In this document: piece after piece, positions 28,577 to 37,544 of the stretch
How the letters are laid out: each line of letters opens with the position of its first letter
Numbering within the stretch: position 1 is the stretch's first letter
Origin: Rhizobium ruizarguesonis
Lineage (GTDB): Bacteria > Pseudomonadota > Alphaproteobacteria > Rhizobiales > Rhizobiaceae
Length of the DNA: 64,000 nucleotides
Reading direction: 5' to 3'
Assembly (NCBI RefSeq): GCF_012349115.1
Contig: NZ_PQIG01000082.1
Location: forward strand, 1 to 64,000
Program-made: the position numbers and the translations under genes
Notes under the pieces: generated by a model
What the model was told of the DNA's origin: nothing
The model's input: only the letters and a program-made list of their open reading frames with translations
Databases searched by the model: none

Positions 28577-29750
28577 GATGCGCGTCTTTTCCTTCCTGCC
28601 CGTCTTGCGGACGAGGCCCTGCCTGCGTGCCGTTCACCGCCCTCGTCATTGCGTGGCGGAAAACGTCCTGGATTGACCGGCTCTTGCCGTCCTGTTCGAA
28701 TTGTGCCCGGAAGGCGCGCCAGTAGGCCTGGTCTCTGCCCCAGGGCAGGCGCCAGGCGCCCGTCTCGACCCGCGCCTCCAGCATGCGCGGCTCCAGCCGG
28801 CCCGCCGCCTGAACGAGAGCCTCAAGCGCGGAATTGAGCTTGAGCTGTTGCCCGAGCAGGGCTTCGATGCGGGAAAGAAGCGCTTCCTCCCTGCCGCCGG
28901 CCAGGAAATCCGGCTCGCTGGCGGCGGACGGCGCATTCAGCTCGAAAACGGCGTAGCTATTCTGGACAGCCTCTTCGAGCCGGGTAAGCAGCGGCTCCAG
29001 GCGATCGGCCAAGTCTTCGGGCCGGCCGATCGTCAGCGCCGGAAACTCCTCGGCCTCCGGATCGTTGTCGTTGACGATCTCGATCACCGGTGCCGGCCGG
29101 CGCTGAACGATGGGCGCGGAGACATGGGTGGCGGAACCATGTTCCAGGTGGCTGCCATATTCGGTCTCTTCCGAATTCCAGTCCTCCGGCAGAAGCTGGG
29201 TGACTGAGCGGATCTCCGGAGGGCCGCTCCAGCCGATCTCGACATCGCGGGATGAGGCGGTTGTTTTCTTGCCGCCCGTTTCGGGAAAAGCCCAGTCATC
29301 GCTGGCACGTTCGCCAAGGATACCGTTTGCAGTGCGACCGCCCGGAGCGATATCGGCCAGGATGGCGGAAATGGTCAGCGGTTCGTCACTCAGCATGAGA
29401 CCGGCATCGGGATCCTCAATCTCGCGGTCTTTCTCGCCTGATATGTGGACGGAAAAGGCAAGCCCGCCCATCTCCAGTCGCGACCTGTCGGAAAGCCGCA
29501 CGATCTGGCCGTCATGCACGGCGACGCCATCGACCCGGGAGCCGTTTGCGCTCTGGTCGCGCAGCAGGAAGCCTTCGCGGTCGCGCTCGATGATGCAATG
29601 GAGCTTCGAAACGGAGCGCCGATCCTCCGGCAGCCGCCAGTCGCAATCCGGTGCCCGGCCGAGCGTTCGCCGGCCACGTTCGAAGAACCATTTCGACTGG
29701 CCTGCTGGCGCCGTCGCGTCACTGGTGATCTCTTTCAGTTCAAGCCGCAT
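28566..29750 (-). CDS. fha: T6SS FHA-domain protein Fha (ImpI/TagH)
   Basis: The 394-residue protein begins with a forkhead-associated phosphothreonine-binding domain (about 28-98). R32, S48, H51 and the NG at 69-70 sit where phosphopeptide contacts are expected. A long acidic, low-complexity linker follows (about 105-270), then the conserved C-terminal TagH region (WGRDQAYWRAF). ATG 29750 follows GAGGAGACGAGG; the much longer upstream open frame overlaps tssG and is not coding. It is the likely reader of TssL phosphorylation and the partner of TagF. Confidence 0.92.
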   Translation of the reverse strand: MRLELKEITSDATAPAGQSKWFFERGRRTLGRAPDCDWRLPEDRRSVSKLHCIIERDREGFLLRDQSANGSRVDGVAVHDGQIVRLSDRSRLEMGGLAFSVHISGEKDREIEDPDAGLMLSDEPLTISAILADIAPGGRTANGILGERASDDWAFPETGGKKTTASSRDVEIGWSGPPEIRSVTQLLPEDWNSEETEYGSHLEHGSATHVSAPIVQRRPAPVIEIVNDNDPEAEEFPALTIGRPEDLADRLEPLLTRLEEAVQNSYAVFELNAPSAASEPDFLAGGREEALLSRIEALLGQQLKLNSALEALVQAAGRLEPRMLEARVETGAWRLPWGRDQAYWRAFRAQFEQDGKSRSIQDVFRHAMTRAVNGTQAGPRPQDGQEGKDAHHEE

Positions 29751-29761
29751 TCCTCGTCTCC

Positions 29762-30763
29762 TCACCGCGCCTGAACCGACAGGCGCTCGACGATCACTGC
29801 ATCGCCGCTGTCGCTTACAGCCGGCGCGACCCTCGCCCAACTGTTCCAGCCAAGCCGCGGCGGATCGCCCGCCTGTCCGAGCTGGCAGAAGGGAACGTCC
29901 TCCTTCTTCAGGATCGCCTGTATGTCGAATTCGAGCGCCGCACCGACATAGAGCCGCGTCAGGGCGAAGAGCTCGGTGATGGCGCGGGCGCCCGGCGCGA
30001 GCGAGAGGTAGTCGGCATAACCGAGTGGACCGATGACGATGCGAAAGCCGCCGCTGAAATCGTGGATCGCCGCACCTGCCGTCGCATTGACGCCAAGCTG
30101 GACGCCCTGGGGCTGGCCCATGCGGCTGCGCTCCTCGACCGGGATGGTCAGCCAGCGGCCGCGGAACAATTCGATCTCCACCGGCAGGCCACTGAATTCG
30201 CAGAGCATGGCCCGGAGATTGACGGCATTGCGGTTGCGCGCGGCAAAGAAGCCCGAGAAACGCAGGATCAGTTCCTCGTCGACGCCGCTCTTTTCGACGA
30301 GACGCTTGGTGCCGAAGCCGGTCAGCGACAGGAGCGTGGTGACGAAGGCGTTGTTTGCCCATGTTCCGCCCCAGCGCAGCCGCCGGGCGATGCGGTATTT
30401 CTCGCAGGCGTCAGCGAAGAGTTCCGCCATCCGCGCGCTAAACAGGTCGAAGAAGCCCGCCAGCGCCCGCGACCTGTTGCGTTCCTCGCGCATGACGAGG
30501 TCGTTGTAGGCCGACGGCATCGAGCCGAGCACCCCGACGAGACCGGCAAGCGCACTGCGGACGACGGCGCCGCCGCCCTTGCGCTTGTATCCGCTGACGG
30601 CAAGAGGCGCCGGCGAGACGCCGACATGCGAGGCGACATCAAGCCGTCCTTCTCCCACCGAAGCCTGTGCGACGCGAAAGGCCGTCACCGGCTCGAAGCG
30701 GCCGGGGTCGCGTTCGAGTAGATCGGCAAGGGCGTCTGGCTTGCGGGCGACGGGGAGATCCAT
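29762..30763 (-). CDS. tssG: T6SS baseplate protein TssG (ImpH)
   Basis: This 333-residue protein matches TssG, a wedge component with TssE, TssF and TssK. Visible family features are the N-terminal FEPVTAFRVAQAS region, the FFDLFSARMAELF segment and the central NRNAVNLRAMLCEF. The C-terminal third includes the IHDFSGGFRIVIGPLGYADY pattern. It ends 11 nt before the fha start. Confidence 0.93.
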   Translation of the reverse strand: MDLPVARKPDALADLLERDPGRFEPVTAFRVAQASVGEGRLDVASHVGVSPAPLAVSGYKRKGGGAVVRSALAGLVGVLGSMPSAYNDLVMREERNRSRALAGFFDLFSARMAELFADACEKYRIARRLRWGGTWANNAFVTTLLSLTGFGTKRLVEKSGVDEELILRFSGFFAARNRNAVNLRAMLCEFSGLPVEIELFRGRWLTIPVEERSRMGQPQGVQLGVNATAGAAIHDFSGGFRIVIGPLGYADYLSLAPGARAITELFALTRLYVGAALEFDIQAILKKEDVPFCQLGQAGDPPRLGWNSWARVAPAVSDSGDAVIVERLSVQAR

Positions 30764-30783
30764 GGTTTAATAGCGATCCTTCC

Positions 30784-32565
30784 TTAGAGAAGCGGGCGTT
30801 CGGCGGCGCGTGCCGGCCACCGGGCGATCGGCTTCGATTGGCCCTTCATCCCGATGGTGAGCCGGGTGAAGCTGTTGACCGAGGTGTAGAGACTGAAGAA
30901 GCGGTCGAGCACGCTTCCGAACAGGAAGGCCGAGGGCCGGTCAATGGCGGCCGGATCGAATTCAAGCGCGATCTCGGTGCCGGGCACCATGCCGCCGCTG
31001 CCGAGACGGGCGGTCGAATTGCCCGCCTTGATCCGGACGAGCGCATCGACGAATTGTTTGGTCTCGGGGCTGTCCCGGAAAGCGTAGAGCGACAGGATAT
31101 CCTTCAGCGCAGCACCGTCATTGTCGAAGAGCGACAGGTGGTTGAGAATGAGATGCGACATCAGCCGCCAGTTCCGCCCTTCCTGATCGTTCATCCTGAC
31201 CGACGGCGTCGGCGGGATCAGGGCTTCAACGCTGGCGACCGCCTCATGGCCGGAGGCGAGCTGCAGAAAAGGATGGCCGCCGCCGAAGGGAAGCTGTTCC
31301 GGCAGGTCGCGGTTGAGGCAGAGCGTATCGACGCTTGCGACCGCATCGACGGGACCCATGGAGCGTCGCTGCCTGTCGACGAAGGCGATGTCCATGTCGC
31401 TGGTTCGGTCGTCTTCGTCGAAACGGCGATAGGCCTGCCAGTAGGTCGCGCTCGTGCCTGCCCGCTGCGACCGTCCGAAGAAGGGCTGGCAGAATTCCTC
31501 CTGCCCGCGTGATCCGGTCAGCAGAACGCGGTCGATCGAATAGATCTCGCGGGTCTTCTGGCGCCGTGCATCCGGCAGGAGACGGTATTCGGTACGAGTG
31601 CCGTCGATGGCAATCGGCTCGCAGACCTGGCGGAAGAGATTGACGACGGGCGTCGCATTGAGTGCGAAGTCGCGGACCGAGACTGCGCGTTCGAGCTTGG
31701 CGTCGCTTTCCCCGAGGTAGACGAAGAGCTCCAGCGTCTCCCCCCGCCAGGCGTCGAGCCCTTCGACGTCGAGAAAAAGAAACTTCCGCGGCAGAGCGAA
31801 AAATTCGGTCAGCAGCCGGTAGCCGATGAAGCTCGGCGCCGGATAGGGCAGCATGGCCTCTTCAGGTTCGAAGCCGACCGGTTTGAGATTGCCCGCCGGC
31901 AGGAAGACCGGCGAACGGTCGTCCGCATGTTTGGCAAGTGCGATGCCGAGCGTGTGATTGGCAAGCAGTTCGTAGATCGCCACCGCCTGCTGCCAGGGGG
32001 ATGGAATGTGCAGGCGCAGCCGGCTCATGCCAAGGCCGCCAAGCGGCTTTCGGGCATCGAGAGAGCGGATGGACAGCCTCAGGCAACCGGCAACGCCGGC
32101 ATAGGGCGAAAGCGGCGCATTGATCGGCTGGCCGGAAAGTTCAGCACCGGTGATTTCGATCGGCGCGATCTCGACTTCCTGCGTGGTGCGGAAGCGGCAA
32201 GCTTCGCCTCTCACCGGCTCGGCCAGGACTTCCGTATGGCGCGGCACGATCTGGACAGAGGCGAGCGTGTCGGCTGGGCGGAACTTGACGATGCTCATCG
32301 AGGGCAGCGGCGCCAGATAATGGGGATAGAGCGTTTCGAGCAGGCCGTCGGTGAGCTCGGGAAACTCGTCGTCCAGCTTCTGGCGGACGCGGGCGGCCGA
32401 ATAGGCAAAACTCTGGATCAGGCGTTCCACATGCGGGTCGTCGGCGACGTCGCCGGTCATGCGCAGCCGGCCGGCGATCTTCGGGAAGGCATCGGCAAAG
32501 CGCGCGGCCCGGCGGCGGAGCGCCAGCAATTCCTCATTGTAACGGTGCAGGAAACCTTCAGCCAT
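30784..32565 (-). CDS. tssF: T6SS baseplate protein TssF (ImpG)
   Basis: The 593-residue protein begins with the diagnostic TssF N-terminus FLHRYNEELLALRRRAARFA and DDPHVERLIQSFAYSAARV. It also has FPELTDGLLETLYPHYLAPLP split by loops. It is the largest wedge subunit. ATG 32565 overlaps the tssE stop by 8 nt. The upstream in-frame extension inside tssE has no family similarity. Confidence 0.95.
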   Translation of the reverse strand: MAEGFLHRYNEELLALRRRAARFADAFPKIAGRLRMTGDVADDPHVERLIQSFAYSAARVRQKLDDEFPELTDGLLETLYPHYLAPLPSMSIVKFRPADTLASVQIVPRHTEVLAEPVRGEACRFRTTQEVEIAPIEITGAELSGQPINAPLSPYAGVAGCLRLSIRSLDARKPLGGLGMSRLRLHIPSPWQQAVAIYELLANHTLGIALAKHADDRSPVFLPAGNLKPVGFEPEEAMLPYPAPSFIGYRLLTEFFALPRKFLFLDVEGLDAWRGETLELFVYLGESDAKLERAVSVRDFALNATPVVNLFRQVCEPIAIDGTRTEYRLLPDARRQKTREIYSIDRVLLTGSRGQEEFCQPFFGRSQRAGTSATYWQAYRRFDEDDRTSDMDIAFVDRQRRSMGPVDAVASVDTLCLNRDLPEQLPFGGGHPFLQLASGHEAVASVEALIPPTPSVRMNDQEGRNWRLMSHLILNHLSLFDNDGAALKDILSLYAFRDSPETKQFVDALVRIKAGNSTARLGSGGMVPGTEIALEFDPAAIDRPSAFLFGSVLDRFFSLYTSVNSFTRLTIGMKGQSKPIARWPARAAERPLL

Positions 32566-33067
32566 GCGCCGCCTCCACGAGGAAGCGCTGGGTCGAGGGA
32601 TCGATGGTCGACTCGAAGCTGATCGGCGGCATGCCTTCATGCAGGCGGAAGGTCGCCTGGATGCGCATGCGCAACGCCCGTTCGGTCATCGTCCGGCTCT
32701 TGAGGATCGTCACCCGCACATCGGACAGCCGCGTTTCGAAAAGCGCAATCCGCCGCTCGATCGCTTGCGCAAGCTTGAGCTTGGCCTGGTCGGTCATCAG
32801 ATTTGCCGAGACGATTCCGTCGACGCCATAGCTCACCAGGGCGTCCCTGAGTTCGGAAAGTGCTGCCGGCGGCGTCGTCGGGCAGCGCCGCGTGTTGAGC
32901 AGCGCTTCGAGATCGCGGCGGATCGCCTCCCTGACGTCGCGGACCTGGTCGACGAAGCTCATCGGCGGATCGACGGTGCGATCCGGAGCCTCGTCGATCA
33001 ACCTGTCGAGGATCGAGCGGGCGAGGACGCGGTCGCGCAGCCGGTAGCGTTCAAGGGGATCAACCAT
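32558..33067 (-). CDS. tssE: T6SS baseplate protein TssE (gp25-like, ImpF)
   Basis: The 169-residue protein carries the gp25-like fold. The EAIRRDLEALLNTRR segment is the typical signature, followed by VSYGVDGIVSANL and the C-terminal FRLHEGMPPISFESTID. TssE initiates sheath polymerisation on the baseplate. ATG 33067 overlaps the tagJ stop by 8 nt, consistent with translational coupling. Confidence 0.93.
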   Translation of the reverse strand: MVDPLERYRLRDRVLARSILDRLIDEAPDRTVDPPMSFVDQVRDVREAIRRDLEALLNTRRCPTTPPAALSELRDALVSYGVDGIVSANLMTDQAKLKLAQAIERRIALFETRLSDVRVTILKSRTMTERALRMRIQATFRLHEGMPPISFESTIDPSTQRFLVEAAHG

Positions 33068-33890
33068 GCGCAACCTGCCTGCCGGCAGCCGTTGCCGGCA
33101 CGATCTCCAGACTTTGGGTGTCATGGAAGGAAACCAACTCGTCGCCGGCGAGGTAGCAGCGCTGGCCACGGCCGGTGGTGATGCCGGTGGGTTCCTCGAT
33201 CCATTCGGTCTCGCGGCCAAGCCTGAGCGTCGCATCCTTGCCGGTGCCATGATAGATCGCCGGCAGAAGCACCGACGCGGCTGCGCCATCGATCAGGGAG
33301 AGCTCGGCGCGGCGGAAGGCCAGATCGCGCGGACGGGCAATCGGCTCTATCGAGAGCGCTGCGATCTTGGAAAAATCGATCCAGAGATAGCCGCCACCGG
33401 TCATGATGACTTCGAGAGCATGCGGCGTGCGGTCGTCGAGGTCGCGGAAATCGGACACCGCCTTGCCGTTCCAGATCAGCGGACGTTCGCCCCTCAGCTT
33501 CTCGAGCGCATCGAGCGTGGTCCTCGCCTCATCCGCGTTGTCGTCGCGATGGGCGATGCCGAGGCGGACGGCGAGCTTGTCGAGTTCGCTCGGCCCCTGC
33601 GGAAATTCCGGCAGGGCGCTGCTTTCGAACCAGGCGTCGCGCGCCGCCATCGCCCGAAGCTCGTTGCGCAGCAAGGCGAAGCCCATCGTCGCGTCGGGAG
33701 AGAGGGTGGCAGCAAGGCTGCACTGATTGTCCGCCCGCTGGTAGTCACCGGCAAGCACGAGGAGATCGATATAGAGATGCCGCGCCTCCTGATCCGAGGG
33801 CTTGACCTTCAGATGCGCCTTGACCTGCTCGATCGCGTCATCGAGGGCGTTGTCGCTGAGCGATTGGGCGATGCTGGCGGAAAGCGTCAT
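33060..33890 (-). CDS. tagJ: T6SS accessory protein TagJ (ImpE)
   Basis: This 276-residue protein has an N-terminal TPR-like helical region (DNALDDAIEQVKAHLKVKPSD split across helices, then YQRADNQCSLAATL). A C-terminal ImpE domain follows with GKAVSDFRDLDDRTPHALEV and YLWIDFSKI. TagJ binds the sheath protein TssB and in some systems modulates ClpV-dependent recycling. The start overlaps the second tssC by 4 nt. Confidence 0.92.
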   Translation of the reverse strand: MTLSASIAQSLSDNALDDAIEQVKAHLKVKPSDQEARHLYIDLLVLAGDYQRADNQCSLAATLSPDATMGFALLRNELRAMAARDAWFESSALPEFPQGPSELDKLAVRLGIAHRDDNADEARTTLDALEKLRGERPLIWNGKAVSDFRDLDDRTPHALEVIMTGGGYLWIDFSKIAALSIEPIARPRDLAFRRAELSLIDGAAASVLLPAIYHGTGKDATLRLGRETEWIEEPTGITTGRGQRCYLAGDELVSFHDTQSLEIVPATAAGRQVAHG

Positions 33891-35275
33891 GCGGACATCC
33901 TCTCGGGTATGGCAACGGGGCGGCTCAGGATCTGGCCCGTGGTCGCGGTCTCGGCGATGAGATGGAAGCTCGTGGCAACGTCATCGAGCTGGAAATGCGG
34001 CTGCAGCCGGACCGTGCAGGAGAAGCTGCCGGGCTTGCCCGGAATCTCGGCGACGCCGATGCCGGCCGAGCGCAGGGGAAAGCGAGTACGCAGCGCGATG
34101 TCGGCGTCGTCGTTGCCGAGCGTATAGGCGGTCAGCCAGTCCGCCAGCTTCCGCTCGATCGAGATCGCATCGGCAAGCTGGCCGATTTCGTCGCGCATGA
34201 TGACCTTGAGATAATGCGAGAAGCGCGACGCGCAGAGCACATATTGCAGCATGGCGGCGAGGCGGGCGTTCTGGCGCGCATGTTCGTTGGAATAGTGCGG
34301 CGGCGCATGCAGCGACTGGTTGGAATTGAAAATCGCCGAAGAGGAGAGATAGGTAGTCGCGGCAGGGATGATGCCGAGCTCGCAGAACTGCTGCTGCTGG
34401 CCGCTGGTCAGATGGACTTCCACCGGCGCCTGGGCTGATAGTCCGTTGCTTTCGGTGCCGAAATCATAAGGTGGAAGCTCGGTTGCGCTCAGCAGGCCGC
34501 CGTCGATGGCATCCTGCGTAACGCCGCGGATATCCGCGAACCAGCCGGAATCGATGAAATTTCGGATGACGACGGTCGCAAAAGCGAAAGCGGCGTTGCC
34601 CCAGAGAAGCGAACTGCCGTCGCTAGCAATGCTTTCACGGAAGGGAAAGCCGTCGTTGCGATTGCGTGCATGAGGCGTGAGCGGCGAGCGCATCAGGATG
34701 CGCGGCGCGACAAGTCCGAGGAAACGCGAATCCTCACGTGCGCGGAGACCATTCCAGCGGATGCGGGTCGTCTCATTGGCAAGCCAGGAAAAGTCGTTGA
34801 CCCGATTCAGCTCGTGAAAGTCTTCAAGCCCGATCGCCAGCGGTGAGGCGCCTGCGATGAAGGGGCAGAAGGCGGCCGCCGCCACCATGCCGATCTGCGA
34901 CAGCGTGCTGACCGGATCGCCGCCGGCCGGATCGGCCGGAGAAAGATAATAGTCGCCGACCAGCAGACCGAAGGGTTCGCCGCCCGGCATGCCGAACTCG
35001 CGGCTATAGATCAGTTCGAAGAGGTGGCTTTGGTCGAAGTCGCTGGCACGCTCCATGCTCCGCGTGAGCTCGCTCCAGCTGACGCCGAGAAGCTTGACCT
35101 TGACCTCGCCGCAGCGGCTTGCCTCGCGCACGAGCATGGCGAGGCCACGCCATCTCGCCTCCATCGCCTGAAAATCGGGATGGTGGAGGATGGCATTGAC
35201 TTGCTTGTTCAGCGCTTCGTCGATCAGCGTAATCAGCTGATCCGCCCGGCGCCGCCATTCAGTGCTGGAACCCAT
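33887..35275 (-). CDS. impD: Second T6SS sheath large-subunit paralogue (TssC-like, ImpD)
   Basis: The 462-residue protein has the same TssC/VipB domain as its upstream neighbour: FQAMEARWRGLAMLV, FGMPGGEPFGLLVGDYY, a middle MVAAAAFCPFIAGASP and the C-terminal ISIERKLADWL and GSFSCTVRLQPHFQLD. It lacks about 45 N-terminal residues present in TssC, the part that pairs with TssB. ATG 35275 is preferred; a TTG two codons upstream is possible. A. tumefaciens also has two TssC paralogues. It probably has a specialised assembly role. Confidence 0.9.
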   Translation of the reverse strand: MGSSTEWRRRADQLITLIDEALNKQVNAILHHPDFQAMEARWRGLAMLVREASRCGEVKVKLLGVSWSELTRSMERASDFDQSHLFELIYSREFGMPGGEPFGLLVGDYYLSPADPAGGDPVSTLSQIGMVAAAAFCPFIAGASPLAIGLEDFHELNRVNDFSWLANETTRIRWNGLRAREDSRFLGLVAPRILMRSPLTPHARNRNDGFPFRESIASDGSSLLWGNAAFAFATVVIRNFIDSGWFADIRGVTQDAIDGGLLSATELPPYDFGTESNGLSAQAPVEVHLTSGQQQQFCELGIIPAATTYLSSSAIFNSNQSLHAPPHYSNEHARQNARLAAMLQYVLCASRFSHYLKVIMRDEIGQLADAISIERKLADWLTAYTLGNDDADIALRTRFPLRSAGIGVAEIPGKPGSFSCTVRLQPHFQLDDVATSFHLIAETATTGQILSRPVAIPERMSA

Positions 35276-35305
35276 CGTCAACCTGACACAAATGTTTCGA
35301 ACGCA

Positions 35306-35343
35306 AGGTCCAAGCGCGGCGGCAACCCGCCGCGCTTGGACCT
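35306..35343 (-). promoter_or_regulatory. Perfect 17-bp hairpin between the two tssC genes
   Basis: AGGTCCAAGCGCGGCGG (35306-35322) and its exact complement (35327-35343) enclose a 4-nt loop. The stem ends 7 nt after the tssC stop on the minus strand. There is no T-run after it and the operon continues, so processing, mRNA protection or partial attenuation is more likely than full termination. Confidence 0.8.
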
Positions 35344-35350
35344 GCTTTCA

Positions 35351-36832
35351 TCAGTTCTTCGAGGGAATCCGGGCGACCATGCGCAGCGAGGTGGTCAATT
35401 CCTCCATCTGCAACCACGGACGCATCCATGCCACGGCGTTGTAAGCGCCAGGCCTGCCGGGGATTTCCTGGACGGTGACTTTTGCCTCGCGCAGCGGATA
35501 TTTCGCCCGCGACTCTTCGCCGGCGTCGTCATTGGCGTTGACATAGTTGGAGATCCAGCGATTGAGCCAGGCCTCGCAATCTTCCGCCTCCATGAAGGAG
35601 CCGATCTTGTCGCGGCCCATGACCTTGAGATAATGGGCGAAGCGCGAGGTCGCCATCATATAGGGCAGGCGGGCTGAGACGGCCGCGTTCGCAGTCGCCT
35701 CGGGCCGGTCGTAGAGCTTCGGCTTATGCGCGGTCTGCGCCCCGAAGAACACGGCATAGTCCGTATTCTTGTAATGGCAGAGCGGCAGGAAGCCGAGCTT
35801 GCCGAGTTCGGCGTCGCGGCGATCGGTGATGCCGACTTCCGTCGGGCATTTCAGGTCCAGATCGCCGTCGTCGCTCGAGAAGATGTGCATCGGCAGCCCT
35901 TCGACCTTGCCGCCGTTTTCCGCCCCGCGAATGGCGGTGCACCAGCCGTTCTTGGAAAAGGCCTCGGTCAGACGCGTGCCCATCACATAGGCTGCGTTCA
36001 TCCAGCAGTAGGAACCGTGCGATAGCTCGCCGGTCTTGGAGCCGCCGGTTTCGTCGAAGTTGAACTCCTCGATCGGGCTGGTCTTCGGGCCATAGGGCAT
36101 GCGGGCGAGCACACGCGGCATGGCGAGCGTCACGAAGCGGGAATCATCGCTGTCACGCAGGCTGCGCCACTTGGCGTATTCAACCGTCTCGAAGATCTTC
36201 TCGAGATCGCGGGGTTTTGCGAGCTCCCGGAAATCCTCGAAGCCGAACATGCGCGGGCTGGCGGCTGAGATGAACGGGGCGAAAGCGGCTGCGGCGATCA
36301 TCGACACACCCTGCAGAAGCTGGACGTCGTCGAAGGAATTGTCGAATTCGTAATCGCCGATCAGCACGCCCATCGGTTCGCCGCCCGGCGTGCCGAATTC
36401 GTCTTCATAGACCGACTTGAAGAGGCGCGACTGGTCGAATTCGACGGCCTTTGCCAGATCCTTGGCGACATCGCGCTTGGATGCATTGAGCACACGGATC
36501 TTCAGATTGGCGCTGGTCTCGCTGTTCTTGACGAGATAATTCAGGCCGCGCCAGGCGCCTTCGAGCTTGGTGAACTCAGGCGACTGCATGATGGCGGCGA
36601 GCTGACCTGATATCGCCTTGTCGATCTCGGCAATGGCATTGTTCAAGGTGATCGTCAGGTTGCGATCATAGGTGACGGTGCCCTTCAGGGCTTGATCGGT
36701 GAGCGTGCGCAGAAGGTCCTGGGCACGGTCGGGCTCGGTCTGGCGGGTCGCTGCAACGACCTTCGAGAGCAGGTTTTCATCAGACGCGAAGCCTACTTCT
36801 TCCTTTGTTTGCAATTGCGTTTCGGCGGTCAT
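35351..36832 (-). CDS. tssC: T6SS contractile sheath large subunit TssC (ImpC)
   Basis: TssC pairs with TssB to build the contractile sheath. The 493-residue protein shows the family hallmarks: FTKLEGAWRGLNYLV, EFGTPGGEPMGVLIGDYEF, FAPFISAASPRMFG and the C-terminal GRPGAYNAVAWMRPWLQME. The N-terminal 60 residues, including ENLLSKVVAATRQTEP, are those that interact with TssB. A strong hairpin follows the gene, consistent with a transcript protected for high-level expression. Confidence 0.96.
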   Translation of the reverse strand: MTAETQLQTKEEVGFASDENLLSKVVAATRQTEPDRAQDLLRTLTDQALKGTVTYDRNLTITLNNAIAEIDKAISGQLAAIMQSPEFTKLEGAWRGLNYLVKNSETSANLKIRVLNASKRDVAKDLAKAVEFDQSRLFKSVYEDEFGTPGGEPMGVLIGDYEFDNSFDDVQLLQGVSMIAAAAFAPFISAASPRMFGFEDFRELAKPRDLEKIFETVEYAKWRSLRDSDDSRFVTLAMPRVLARMPYGPKTSPIEEFNFDETGGSKTGELSHGSYCWMNAAYVMGTRLTEAFSKNGWCTAIRGAENGGKVEGLPMHIFSSDDGDLDLKCPTEVGITDRRDAELGKLGFLPLCHYKNTDYAVFFGAQTAHKPKLYDRPEATANAAVSARLPYMMATSRFAHYLKVMGRDKIGSFMEAEDCEAWLNRWISNYVNANDDAGEESRAKYPLREAKVTVQEIPGRPGAYNAVAWMRPWLQMEELTTSLRMVARIPSKN

Positions 36833-36853
36833 CTATCGATCCTTTTTGCGAAA

Positions 36854-36901
36854 GCGGCGGCCCTCGAAGCATGAGGGGTTCCCTTCAAAAGGGGCCGCTG
36901 C
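36854..36901 (-). promoter_or_regulatory. Imperfect hairpin between tssB and tssC
   Basis: GCGGCGGCCC (36854-36863) pairs with GGGCCGCTGC (36892-36901) over 10 bp including one G-U pair, with a 28-nt loop. It lies about 20 nt before the tssC start on the minus strand. It may be incidental to the G+C-rich spacer; it is listed because the next spacer has a much stronger hairpin. Confidence 0.4.
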
Positions 36902-36962
36902 CGGACAACGACTCTTCAGGAATGGAGAGCGCGGGCCGCGATCGGTCCGCGATCCCAAGCAC

Positions 36963-37487
36963 TCAGTTCAATGCGTCCTTGGCCTCTTCGGCTTTGTCGC
37001 CGCCAAGCTGGGCCACCAGCTGCGAGAGATCGGCCTTGTTCTGCAGGATATCCTCGAGCAGGCGCTCGAGCTCTTCGGAGCGGTCCGCCTTACTCATCAG
37101 GTCGCGCAGCTGGTTGCGCGCGTTGAGCAGGGCCTTCAGCGCCGGCACCTGATCGACGACCGCGCCGGGTTCGAAATCGGCCATGCTTTCGAATTTCAGC
37201 GAAACGGGAAGCTCTGTTCCGTGCTTCTCGAGAGTGTTCTCGACCGACAGGGTGAGGCCCGGCGTCATGCGGCGCATGACGTCGTCGAAGTTGTCGCGGT
37301 CGACCTGCACGAACTTGCGCTCGCCGAAAGGCTTGAGCTGCTGCGTGGGATTTCCGGAGAAATCGCCGAGCACGCCGACGACGAAGGGCAGTTCCTTCAC
37401 CACCATCGCGCCTTCGGTTTCAACTTCGTATTTGATGTGGACTCGCGGTTTGCGAACCCGTTCCAGTTTCTCATGCACACTTGCCAT
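36963..37487 (-). CDS. tssB: T6SS contractile sheath small subunit TssB (ImpB)
   Basis: The 174-residue TssB begins with the typical ASVHEKLERVRKPRVHIKYEVET. It continues with LPFVVGVLGDFSG, the FVQVDRDNFDDVM segment and LLNARNQLRDLMSKADR near the C-terminus. It forms the sheath heterodimer with TssC. ATG 37487 follows AAGGAGAATCTCG, so an in-frame start seven codons upstream is rejected. Confidence 0.96.
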   Translation of the reverse strand: MASVHEKLERVRKPRVHIKYEVETEGAMVVKELPFVVGVLGDFSGNPTQQLKPFGERKFVQVDRDNFDDVMRRMTPGLTLSVENTLEKHGTELPVSLKFESMADFEPGAVVDQVPALKALLNARNQLRDLMSKADRSEELERLLEDILQNKADLSQLVAQLGGDKAEEAKDALN

Positions 37488-37544
37488 CGAGATTCTCCTT
37501 CGTCTCATCGGCGGATTGTCAATTGAGGATGCTGCGGCGTGCCG

